Source: Brasenia schreberi (taxonomy: Eukaryota > Streptophyta > Magnoliopsida > Nymphaeales > Cabombaceae). Taken from it: a stretch of 64,000 nucleotides of DNA. The notes below the pieces were generated by a model. That model ran no database searches. It saw only the letters and a list, made by a program, of their open reading frames with translations, and was not told the DNA's origin. Numbering within the stretch: the stretch's first letter is position 1; each line of letters opens with the position of its first letter. Positions 37,801-49,800 of the stretch are shown here, piece after piece. The position numbers were made by a program, and so were the translations under genes. The stretch is from NCBI GenBank assembly GCA_036023115.1, contig JAYKKT010000089.1:20207001-20271000 (forward strand), read 5' to 3'.

Positions 37801-40800
37801 CATCACCATGGATCTTATCGAGGACGTCAAGAGTTTAGGTAGGGGAGAATGTAACCCCCTGTCCATGAACTAGTGCCATGGTTGTGTAACCAGGGCCCTT
37901 GCGTGGGAACCACCCTGGCAACTCCATTCATAAACCCTCGTAGAGGGAAGACGCCCCAACTTGACTAGTGTAGCGCGTCGGGGCCGCGTACTCCTTTATG
38001 CTATCAATAAGACTTTGCATGGAATGTGTCTTTATTGCCTTTACTCTTAAACGTTTACCGTGTTGTGGTGTGAGTCAATCAGATGTCAAGTCCCATTCCA
38101 GGCACTTAGCATCTGGGGGAGGGGGCCCAGATCATATTCTCTATCGGAGGCCGTCTGAACTGCTAATTCCACTGCACTTGTGAGATCCGTTGAGGCTGGC
38201 TTGACCTGTGTTGGTTGAGCGCTGGTCATGTTGCGAAGGCCGTCGGCTCTTTCGACGGTTAGGGCGTGACCGGTGCTTGGTGAGAAATATGTTCTTCTCC
38301 GATTGAAAGAAACTAAAATGGAGGATTGTCGAATATGTTCTTCTCCAATTGAAATTTCAAAAGAAGAGAATGATAATTCAATCGAACCATATGAAGATGG
38401 CAGATATCAGCGATTGGTGGGAAAACTAATATATATTACCATCACAAGACTAGATGTGAGTTTTGCAGTTGGATATGTTAGTAGATGGATGCATTCCCTA
38501 TCTAAACATCATATGAGTACAGTGTTTCATATCATCAGATACTTGAAATCTTCTATTACCTATGGTTTACTATATACTCCACATTCATCACTTGATATAG
38601 AAATTTATTTAGATACTGATTGGGCAGGTTTCAAAGTTGATATAAAGTCAATATCTGGTTATATGGTATGGAAAAGTAAGAAACAAAAATGTAGTTGCAA
38701 GATCAAGTCATGAAAGCAGAGTAAGGTATCAGCCATGGCCTAAAATACTTATGAGCTCATTTGGTTAAATGACGGCTTAAAGAACTTGATTTGGAAACGT
38801 TATGCAAAAATGACTTTATTTCAGTGATAATCAAGTAAGATTTTGACCTTTATATCGCTTCCCGATCAAGGTTTCATGAGAGGACCAAACACATTGAAAT
38901 ATTGTCACTTTATTAGAGAAAACATTTTAAGTCAAAACGTTTGTACTATAAAACCCTAAACTAGTTTATTAGGGTAACTAGATGAATAAGAAGAAAAGAT
39001 GCTGCGGCAGCCAACTAGGCGCCGACCTATCTCATCTCATTTTTCCTGTGCAAGGTAGATGATTTACATCATTTTAAATATTTCTCATTACACAAATCAA
39101 CAAATCCTATGGTATTTACTATAATAAGACATTTGCTCAAGTGGCAAAGATGACTTCAATAAGAGTGCTTATCAGCCTAGCAGCAAACAAAAGATGAAAA
39201 ATGTGGCAATTAGATGTCAAGAATATATTCCTTCAAGGGGACCTTAATAAAGAAGTATGTATGAAAATACCACAAGGTCTAAAACATCTTTTTGAAATCG
39301 ATAAAGTGTGTTTTCTTAAGAAGGCATTATATGGAGTTATCGACTAAAATAGTTACCATGGGTCTGGTTTAAAAAATTTAGTGAAGGCATAATTGGGTTC
39401 AGTTATACAAGAAGTAAAAATGATCAAAGGAATCTCAATACTAATTGTTTATGTTGATGATATTGTTGTAACAAGTGATGATGAAGAGGAAATCAACTGT
39501 CTGAAGAGACAACTATATAATCTATTTGATCTAAAAGATCTGGGTCAACTTCATAATTTTTTGGGAATTGAAGTTCTAAGGTCACGAAGAGGTATATTTC
39601 TAACCCAACACAAGTATGTGATGGATATATTGAGAGAGACCGGAACAACTGGTTCAAAAACGTGTGACACTCTCATAGAAATATTAACAATTAGTTGAAA
39701 AGTTGATATACCTGACTATAATCAGACCCGATATTACATATGCGGCAGGGATTCTTAGCAAATTCATGCATGCACCAAGACAACCACACATGGATGAAGT
39801 CTTTCGAGTATTGAGTTATCTAAAAGGTACACCTTGTAATGACATCCTATATCCTAAACATGGACACACCAATTTAGATTTATACACAGATGCCAATTGG
39901 GCTGGGTCTATAGATGACAGGAAGTCCACAACTAGGTATATTGCATTGTTCGGGAAAACTTGATTTCATAGAAGAGTAAAAAACAGTTTGTGGTTGCAAG
40001 ATCTAGTGCAGAAGCAAAATATATAGCTAGTAACAGAAGAAACTAGTGAAGGATTGTAGTTTATCTCTCTAATTACATAGTACACAGATAACAGGGCATC
40101 AGTTTAGATAGCCACAAATCCAATTCAACATGAAAGTACGAAGCATATAGAGGTAGATTGTCACTTCATAAAACAATACACTATAGGTACAATATATCAG
40201 GTCAAAAGATCAGATTGTAGACATGATGACCAAAGCAGTACCAAATGTTAACCTAGAAAGATTGTGCAGCAAGTTGGGAGTCTTGAGTATATTCCTCCCA
40301 ACTTGAGGGGGAGTGTTGAATAATATCGTGTTTCATGCAAATGGACAAATCTTCCCCTAATATGTAATATTAAGTCATTACTTAAGTGGGGGTAAATTAG
40401 TCATTCAAGTTAGAACAAGTAATATACGTATGGTATTTTCATTAGGTTTAGTTTAAGAGTAAGAGGATTAAGAGCAACCATAGACACCCAAGGAGAGTCA
40501 CGGGATGCCATTCCTCTCATTATCTACTTGATGCGTATCAATAAATCTTGATGTATTCCATTTAACAAGTGCATTTTGTCTCCTTCCATGACTATCTCAA
40601 AGTCGAATAATATTCTTAGACTTCAAGGACAATCTTATCTAACAGTATCCCTCTTAATTTTTGATAAGATACATCTTATACCCTAGACCAATGTTAGCAA
40701 TGGCATCTGTCATTGCTTTAAAAATGAAAAGAATTTGCTGCATTAAATGAATTGCATGCATCATAAAACCATCTCCCATCATCTCTCCATTATAAGGTCT

Positions 40801-43800
40801 GCTTGCTGATGCAATTGCATGAATTCCAGTCTGAGCACCAGGTATATTACTAGGAGGAAAAACAATTATATGCTAGAATAAGATTTTCTTCCCGCCCTTT
40901 CTCTTCTACCACTTACAACCTCTTAAAAACCCTCTTTTTCTTAGTTGGTGGTCGAAAACTATTACTACCAATATCTGTCCTACCATCAAAAGGGATATTA
41001 TCATCATCACCACCACCACTATCTCTAGATACTGTCATTTAATAGCTATTGACACTCTCTTAACTTTGTCCGTGCAAGGAGCAACTTCTTTCCTAGGTTA
41101 TGATACTCTCCTAACTTTGCCCGTGCAAGGAGCAACCTCTTTCCTAGTCCCTGTTAATTGATGTCTCAAACGAGAAATTCCACCACTAAACACCTCAAAA
41201 AAAAAAAAAAATTGATTTTCAATATGTTTCTCTCAACTAAATTACTCCATTACCATGTTGGATCATCAGACTGAGATTGGAAGTCTCTAATACCCCTTCC
41301 CGCCATCTTAATTTAGCACTCAATTTTCACTTTATAAACCACAAAACTTAAATAGACTATTATAGAGTTTCTCCCACTTCAGAAATACAATGAAAAGATA
41401 TTCACTCACTTCATATATTGGCTTTCAAAAAAAGAAAAAACAAATAACACAAAAAAATATGAAATACACGGACAAAAAGAAAAAGACCTATACCAACTAC
41501 TAGATCGTTTGTGTTGTCACTGCAAGAGTTATTATGGTATTAGAGACCCTTGAAAACTGTTGGAGATGCCTCACCCAAGTTGAAAGCCGCTTTGGAGCAA
41601 TCGAAAGACACGTACATAAGCTAAAACCCCATAGAAACTTGAGATTCTTTTCGGCCGACGAACTTTTCTATAAAGGTCCAGGGGTACGATACGGTCGATA
41701 GGCCATGTATCATACGATACATGATATATCACACGATACAGAATGTCGTGCAATACAACATGTTGTATTGTATCGTAGAGTCTTATTATACAATATGTAT
41801 CGTACTATATCATACGATACAGTGCATCACGGGCAACATTGGATTTTTGTACCACGAAAGGTAAGTGTACAGTTCTTTCCATTCCTTTTCCTATTTTTGG
41901 TTGCTTCGGAGAGAAAGAAGCAAAAAGGTTTTTATGGCATAGGGGAACCCTTGTCTTTTGATTTTTTGGAATAGGGGTTGTTATAGGCTGACTTGATATC
42001 GCATCTTAATATATCTGGTCCACCTCCTTGGTGCTTGGTAATCGATCTTCTCTTATTTATAAAGAAAAAAGTATTTAAGTTGCCAAATAAGCAAATAGGT
42101 TGTGATGCGCATCAACAATATAATAAGTTCCTCTCTTGATACACATGCATGCGCACACATACACTTGCACATAGTAGTGCGCATCCTTGTGAACAGGTGA
42201 CTTGACTAGTCTTAACTAGAAAGAATGCTAAAGGCATTTGCATGTTTAGAATACCATCAACAAGTGTATCATATTTCATTATGGTATCACTTGACGTCCA
42301 AAATTCCTTGTAGTTATTATCTTAATCTCTTGTTGTCAACATTTAATCCGCTGACATCCATCAGGTCATTTCAACATGTTCAGGGCATAGACTTGTGGCA
42401 CTTTCATATTCTTTTTCATGTGAATAGTCTTATATCCTTTACCAAAATCACTTATTTTGGATCAGTTGTCTTCTTTTTCCATCTTTGCTTATTCAGTTCA
42501 TTTCCTGGACCCACTTTGGTAGTTTGTTGATGCAACGATCTTTTGTGTGCCATTACATGCTCATTTCTGCTCGGATTTTGGGAGATGCCAAAGTTCTTGA
42601 CTTACTATGCAATTCCCTGGATATCACATCGTAACAAGGATTGGCTCTCTGAATGTCTGATGTTTAATCAGCATAAAAGGTTTTTGTTTTCTTTTGCCCA
42701 GAATTGGACCAAGGAAGAGACAGATCAGTTATTTGACTTGTGTCAACAGTTTGATCTCCGCTTCATAGTTATAGCTGATAGGTTTCAAACATCACGATCT
42801 GTTGAGGAACTAAAGAGTCGTTATTATGCTGGTATGCTCTTCACTTATTTTAGTTCATCTTATGGTGGAAGACCATTACATAGATTCTTACTTGAATCCT
42901 CTTAGTTTATTTCTCCCTGCCACTTATTTTGCATTGTTTGTTAGATTCATAAGGTTCTTCTACTTTCATATAGCATTTTATGCAAGATATGAAATGTATA
43001 CTGCAGCAACACAAACACTTCGTATTACTGATAAACTTCATAGCTGAATCTACCTAAAAATATGGACATCTTTCTGTTGTTAATGGTGTTTTGTACGTGT
43101 TCTAAATGAAGAAACTACTCTTGGGCTCTAAATTTTCAATAACGCCCCTAAACATTACTGCCTAATTCATATTGTTCTCATGCGGCAGCTATTTTATCTG
43201 AACATGTTGAAATATTCCTAGGTGCAGTTATGTAGAACTAGCATGTTTCTGAGTGGACAATCGTTATTGATTAACTTTGTAATGAAATCTGAAAATCTCA
43301 TTTTGCTACAGAACAGTTTTAGGTTCTAAATATCAATTCCAGGTCATTAACATGCTGATCAAGGTTGTTCAAAATTCGGACAAAAACTTAAGCAAGCAGC
43401 CATTTCAAAGAGTGCCCCATATGGCAGTGCCCTCTTTGTTCTAAGCTATGGAAGTTGGACGAGTCTTGGAAATAAGAGTGCACCAGCCATTCACAGGATT
43501 ATGAGGGCAAAAATCAAAGATTGACTTGATATCACCCTGTAGCTTGGACATGTGAACCGAATCCTAGCATTTTTCCATACTTGTGCCTTTGGCTACATAG
43601 ATTGTCATTAATCTTGTCAAGTATAATGGACAAGTGAGAGGACAGATAAAGGAATATTCCTTGCTTGATCTCTATGCTTGGTGATTCTTTCCCATTTCTT
43701 ATCTCCTGTCTTGGGTGAGGATTCTTTCTTTGGAATAACTTGGGATGAACACACTGCCGAACCATCTTGGGAAGAAGATACAAATTCCACATTGTTCTTC

Positions 43801-46800
43801 TATTTTACTGATCATTTCTATTGTTTTCCTGGAAAAGAAGTTCTTGAAGCAGTTTCACTACTGTAAGATGAGGTGATCTTAGACTTCTATTTATATTCCC
43901 ATGTAATGCAACTGGAAGTCTTGCCTCAAATTATGATTCCATGGACAAAAAGCATTACAGACGAGGACTTACTGATGCCACACGTACATGTGGTCTTTTC
44001 ATTTTGTCATATATGTCAACAAGCTGGTCTTTTTGTTTTGCCATATATGTCAACAAGCTACATGTATTCCCCTTGCTTCTCTAGCATCACTTTGCACTAC
44101 TTGATAATTTTCTTCCTTTTCTTTTTGTTTTTAAATGATCACAGTGTCTCGAGCCCTTCTTATTGCCAAAGCTCCAAATTCTGGTGATGTATTTGGACAT
44201 CCTCTTGTCAAGGTTGTATTTCTGTTCTTTTAAAATTTGAGTGTTGCTCTCTGTGCCTGTGAATGGGGTGCTTTTTTACTAAAGCCCTGCTGATTCAGTA
44301 ACTAGTTGTCTGTTTCTTGCCCTTTTGTATCTTGTAGGATCCTTATAATGTCAACCAGGAAGTTGAGCGCAAACGTGCACTGTCTACAATTCTAACTCGA
44401 ACAAAGCAACAGGGTCGTAAGCATGACGAGGTATCCCCTTGTCATAGCTGAAAGAAATTTATAATGTTGCCATTCCTTATGATGATATTAGTTATTGCTG
44501 CATGTTATTTTGCCATGGATTCGTGGTACGGTTTCAGATGTGCTGTTTTATCCCCGAGGTACATTAAAATGATCTCCATGGGCAGGTTTTGACAGAAGCA
44601 AGGAGAACAGACTCACGGATAAATAGCAAGGTGTATTATTTTCCTGATTTGGAGTTCTTTATGAGTTTTCTTCATGGCCATGTTGTCACCATTGTGTGTT
44701 GATATTTCTAGTTTCTTATGAATGATACATTTTATCACCTTAATCTGTCTTTAGACTCTGTTTTCTGCATTTAGGAAATTTCATGGCAAGTATATCTCAC
44801 TGTGTTTCTCTGCTGGGTTCAGGTTGAATTGCCTGCATTGACAAAAGTAACTTTTGGCTATGTTTTGAAGTTTATCAAGCGCTTATGAGTGGTTGCTGTG
44901 TTTACATATTTCCTTTCTTATTTGCTCCAGGGTGAAGAAGAGTCAGGTGTTCCTGCCAACTCAGATGTCGGAGATGGAGCTGTTGAAAAGGCTTCCATCA
45001 CTGTTGATTCCTCCAATCTTCAGTCGTTTATTACTTCCTCAACTGCATCTGATGCTAATGTTTTGCTTCCCGCTGCGCTTCGGATGGTTGGTCACATATT
45101 TTGGTTCCATGTTCTGTCATCTTCATTAGTACTTGTTTTATTTTTCAGTTTATTTGGTTTTATATGAATATGTTTGCTTCTTTTTTCCGTTTTGGTTTGT
45201 TATGCATGAGATGCATGATTCCAGGCTTCTATTTCATTTTTTGGTGTGCTAATGTAGGTAGTTTAGCTGATCCCACCTACTGCGGGAAAAGGCTTGGTTG
45301 TTGTTGTAGGTAATTCTAACCTTTCTTCATACTTTTTCAGCTCCGGGTGTATCTGCGTAGTTATGCACTTGAACAAATGGTGCAAGCTGCAAGTTCCTCT
45401 GCTGGATTGCGAACTCTCAAGAGGGTGGAACAGACTCTTCAAGATTTAGGAGTATGTCATGTACCTACATTCTTGTCAGATTTGCTTTATTTGGTTTGGC
45501 ATCTTGGACCTGAAGTATATGCTCCTCCAATTTGGTGAAATATGTATATAAGCAATAGTATTTTTAAAAAAATTCCATATGGAAATTATTACAATTTACA
45601 GTTAAAACATGTAAAGATATTCACCTCTTTTTCCTTTTGGGCATTTTGGAGTATGTAGTGGTAAAAAGTCACATGCTGTTGCTTACAGCCTCACACTATC
45701 TTCAACTATTTGAAGCTTGTACAGTTTTCATACTTTTCCTCCAAGTGCGACTGCCACAATGGTTGCTGTGATACTGTAGATGCTTAATATTGTTAGTGGG
45801 TCATGGAAGACCAGCATATATTGGTCTCTCATACAATGCTGGGAAATATGCATTTAGTTGGTGCCTTGATATGGCAATTATCCTCTCTTTTTCTGCTTTT
45901 CTTATGACCTTACTCTATCTCTTTCATTATAATTATGAACTTTTATTTTGATCTCCTTCCATAAAAGATAATGGTATTTATGATGAGAAATCATGAGTGC
46001 AGCACATCAATACTCGGCACTATTAATAGATTCATGTATAAGTTTCCGACCAAACCATTTCTTGCAATATCTGTAGGTGTTAAATGCTATGTGTGATTCA
46101 CAATGCTTCAGCATATAGTAGCAGTCGAGCAATTCCTATTGTGCAATGTAAGTTACATACTGCATAGCATAAGCTATATGAAAATTTATGAGAAAAGCTT
46201 CAAAATTAATGATTTTTATGCTAGTGACATGAATGAAACATGAAAAGCTTCTAAATGTAGAAAGTGTTAGGGTTTATAACATGCATAGCATAGTATGTCA
46301 AGGATATATTTTTATAACTAAATTTTTTTAAAAATATAAAGTATAAGATATAAGGGAGGTGTACCGGCACAAAAAGAAGCTTGGTGGTGGAGTGAAGTAG
46401 TACAAAATAAAATCAAGGCAAAGAGGGTATGTTACAAATTACATTATGCTAAGAAAACTAGAGAAACTTTAGAAGCTTATAAGAAAGCAAAGAAGGAAGC
46501 CAAAAAGGCCGTTAGTGAAGCAAAAGCTAAGATTTGGGAGGACTTATATAAAAAACTCAACTCAAAAGAGGGTGAAAGAGATATTTTTAGGATAGCTAGG
46601 GCTAGAGATAAGAAAACTAAAGATCTTAATTATGTTAGATGCATAAAAGACGAGGATGAAAAAATTCTAGTGGCAAATGATGATATAAGAAAGAGATGGA
46701 AAAACTATTTTTATAATCTTTTTAATGAAAATAAAGATGTTAGTATTAGTTTAAGAGATTTAGCCAAGTCAGAAAAGTATATAAACCACAATTTCTACCG

Positions 46801-49800
46801 ACGTATTCAAAAGAATGAAGTCAAAGAGGCTCTTAAACATATGAAGGGTTGTAAATCGGTAGGACCAGATAATATTCCTATAGAAGTTTGGAAAATACTA
46901 GGAGAAATAGGAATCACTTGGCTCACAAGACTATTTAATGAAATATGGAAAAACCAAAAGATGCCCGAGGAATGGAGAGCAAGTACACTTATACCCGTAT
47001 ATAAGAACAAGGGAGACATTCAAAATTGTGCGAATTATCGAGGTATCAAGTTAATGAGTCATACTATGAAATTATGGGAAAGAATTATCGAACGTAGGTT
47101 AAGACAAGTATCAAGTACAACAGAGAACCAATTTGGATTTATGCCTGGTAGATCTACTATTGAAGCGATTCACCTTTTGAGACGTCTTATGGAACATCTT
47201 AGAGCAAAAAAGAAAGACCTTCACATGATATTTATTGATCTAGAAAAAGCTTATGATAGGGTACCGAGGGAGGTTCTTTGGAGAACTTTGGAAAAAGAGG
47301 TATCCCATTGACATATATTAACCTTGTAAGAGACATGTATGATGGTGCAAAAACATGTGTGAGGACTCATGAAGGAACGACAGACTTCTTTGAAGTTAAT
47401 ATTGGGTTACATCAAGGATCAACTTTAAGTCCATACTTATTTATAATGGTGATGGATGAGTTAACAAAACATATTCAAGATGAAGTACCTTGGTGTATGT
47501 TATTTGCAGATGACATTGTATTAGTGGAGGAGTCTAAGGAAAAAGTTAATAGAAAATTGGAACTATGGAGAGAAACATTAGAAAACAAAGGCCTCCGACT
47601 TAGTAGAACAAAGACAGAATATATGGAATGTAAGTTTGATCATTTGGCTACTTCAGAGGACATAGAAATTAAAATTGGCACACATTGCATTCCCCAAAAG
47701 GAAAGTTTTAAATACCTAGGGTCAATTTTTCAGAGTGATGGAAGAATTAATGGAGATTACACATAGAATTAATGTTGGTTGGTTAAAATGGAGAGGAGCA
47801 TCAGGTATTCTTTGTGATAAGAAGATACCATTAAAATTAAAATGTAAATATTATAGAGCAACAATTAGGCCTGCCATGTTTTATGGTTCTGAGTGTTGGG
47901 CAGTTAATCATCAACATGTACAAAAGATGTTAGTGACAGAAATGAAGATGTTGAGATGGATGAGTGGTCATACAAGAAAAGACCGTATACATAATGAGGT
48001 TATTAGAAACAAATTAGGAGTGACACCAATAGAGGATAAAATGAGAGAACATCGTTTAAGATGGTTTGGACATATAGAAAGAAGATCAAAAGAAGAACCT
48101 GTAAGAAGGTTAAAAAAACTAAATTTGGAAAATATTAAAAGAGGTAGAGGACGACCACAAAAGTGTTGGAAAGAAACAATAAAGAATGATCTAGCTTATT
48201 GGGAGTTAACTGCTAACATGACACACGATAGGGATCTGTGGAAACAAAGAATCCATGTAGCCGACCCCATCTAGTATGGGAAAAGGCTTAGTTGTAGTAG
48301 TATAAAGTATAAGATATACTATGAATAATGACATTTTACCTTATTTAAGTATTGTTACATGCTTGAGTTATACTTCAAACATAATAGTCAATCAAATGTT
48401 CGTTTTTTGTCAAAGCATGGTAAACCAGGAAAGGAAGGTATTTTTTCCAAGTTTATGAACGTTTCTTTCCCGGAATTTCAAGATAAAGTTATATTATCTT
48501 TTATCATTTTAAACTTATTCAGTTTCTAAACATGTAAACTGTCAATGACTTGTACAATCTCAAATTTTCCATTTTAAATAAAAGTTGACTTTGCAAATAT
48601 TTAGAAATTAATTTTAACTATTCTTTAATCAACTCAAATAGGGGGATATTAGCTTTTTTACTTGAATGATATTACATGTATATAAGCAATAACATTATGC
48701 AAAATATTATATATGTACATGGTATATTTAGAAGAACGCTATAAAGAGTTATAGCGGATGCTGTACATGTGCTATAGCAGTAGGCTGTGCAGTGCTTCGA
48801 TTGTATGATGGACTGGAACACTGATTGTACGTACTTGCATATCTTGGTTACGTTTTTACATTGTTGTTATATGTTTATCATTTTTTTCTTGTTACATACA
48901 TGGGGAAGCTCCGCCTAGGTCTAGATACATTTGTTGCTTCCTGGAAATATCGTGTAGGAAACCCCTTTGCCTTGGCTGCACCATCTTTTTCTATTGCCAT
49001 ATAGTAAGGGTTACTGGTGTTTCTTAACTGACATGGAAGGATCAAAGACTGCCAAGCTTTTGAGATTGTTGCCTTAAGGGCAGTGTAAAACTTGGAGCAA
49101 CTCACCTCTTCCCCAGGAAACCTGGTTCTTTGGCTTGAATCAATCCTAACTAAGCATAGGGTTCCTTTCAGGTCCGTAGACACGGAAAATCCTCGACTCC
49201 GGGTTCTTAGGCCTGGAGCGAATCTTTTCGCAATCTACGTTCGCTTTTTGGGCGTGCCAGCTAGCTTACTCAAACTAGCGAAGTAGTTTTTGAAATATCT
49301 GACTTTTGAAAGGCGATTGTAGGCAAGCGGGATCTTTACGTCGCAGACCTTCTTGCACCGACTCGCAAGGGTCAGTCTGTACGCTTAGAGACTTCGTTTG
49401 AACAAGTTAAAGTCAAATTCAATTTTTGAATGATCAGGTGTTTGAAAACTTTGGAAATCATGCACTTGGCGAGTTTTTTGCTTTTACTGGGCTTTGGGCG
49501 ACCCTAAGTCTTTCAGTTTCAACCACTTAGGCGTGTTTGCACGATTTGTTCGGGTTTTATTTAATGCAGGTATGCACTCTAGCTCGAGTATGGCGAGTAT
49601 GCAATGCAACTCACACAACTGAACCTTAAAACCCGAAATTGAAAGACTTAGCAGAAGGGAAAACCCAAATTGAATGCAACTCACACAACTTGAATGTAAA
49701 TTGCAGAAATTTAAATATATCTATATCTTAAGAGCGAAAAGGCTCAATGTGTGCGTGGGTGTTGTGTATAAATTGAAATGCAACACACGCAACTGAACCG

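Larger units (their letters stand above)
33756..38270 (+). mobile_element. Non-autonomous LTR retrotransposon without pol (LARD/TR-GAG-like)
   Basis: LTRs at 33,756-34,191 and 37,850-38,270, a PBS TTGGTATCAGAGCC at 34,195-34,208, and a PPT AGGTAGGGGAGAA at 37,837-37,849 mark a complete LTR element of 4.5 kb. The interior is GC-richer than its surroundings and open on several frames of both strands by chance, but no RT, integrase or RNase H motif is visible. The only protein-like text is a Gypsy-gag-like segment repeated in tandem (35,805-36,215). It would depend on another element for movement. Confidence 0.88.
29129..39102 (+). mobile_element. Copia-B, inserted in Copia-A and itself interrupted
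   Basis: The 5' LTR is 29,129-29,451, followed directly by a perfect PBS TGGTATCAGAGC. The flanks ATTCC (29,124-29,128) and AATCC (39,103-39,107) are a one-mismatch target duplication. Copia-A RT reads on across the site. A pol-less LTR element occupies 33,756-38,270. The 3' LTR lacks its first part: RNase H text ([15 protein letters not shown], about 38,885-38,925) runs straight into the LTR middle at about 38,928, so a deletion has removed the PPT and about 140 bp of LTR. Confidence 0.92.
25628..40567 (+). mobile_element. Copia-A, interrupted by Copia-B
   Basis: LTRs at 25,628-25,886 and 40,314-40,567 (about 255 bp), with target copies AATGC (25,623-25,627) and AGTGC (40,568-40,572). The PBS is TGGTATGAGAGC at 25,887 and the PPT ACTTGAGGGGGAG is at 40,301. 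Gag spans 25,968-26,500, a zinc knuckle starts near 26,808, and protease, gag-pre-integrase and integrase remnants follow to about 28,500. RT starts at about 28,960, is cut at 29,128 by Copia-B, and resumes at 39,108 ([20 protein letters not shown]). YVDDIVVT is at about 39,450 and RNase H ends near 40,260. Stops disable it. Confidence 0.92.
23823..41842 (-). mobile_element. hAT-2 DNA transposon, split by nested Copia elements
   Basis: The left end CAGTGTTGTTCC and the inverted right end CAATGTTGCCCG form worn terminal repeats. The 8-bp flanks GTTTTCTG (23,815-23,822) and GATTTTTG (41,843-41,850) agree at six positions, as an old hAT target duplication would. Subtracting the Copia-A insertion (25,628-40,567) leaves about 3.1 kb, a normal hAT size. 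Subterminal ATACGAT/ATCGTAT repeats lie at both ends. Minus-strand transposase remnants lie on either side of the insertion. Confidence 0.82.

Noticed and set aside
34179..37873. Many open frames of up to 166 codons on both strands
   Set aside because: They lie inside a pol-less LTR element, overlap each other in several frames, and follow from its GC-rich composition. No family motif apart from the gag-like repeat.
42225..43047. Open frames of 73-120 codons around SWC4 exon 6
   Set aside because: The one at 42,543 includes exon 6 by read-through of the flanking intron; the others are intronic and lack family features.
46807..47019. Minus-strand 70-codon frame, also seen at 56,595 and 19,130
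   Set aside because: It is an antisense shadow of the RTE reverse transcriptase conserved because the RTE copies are conserved.
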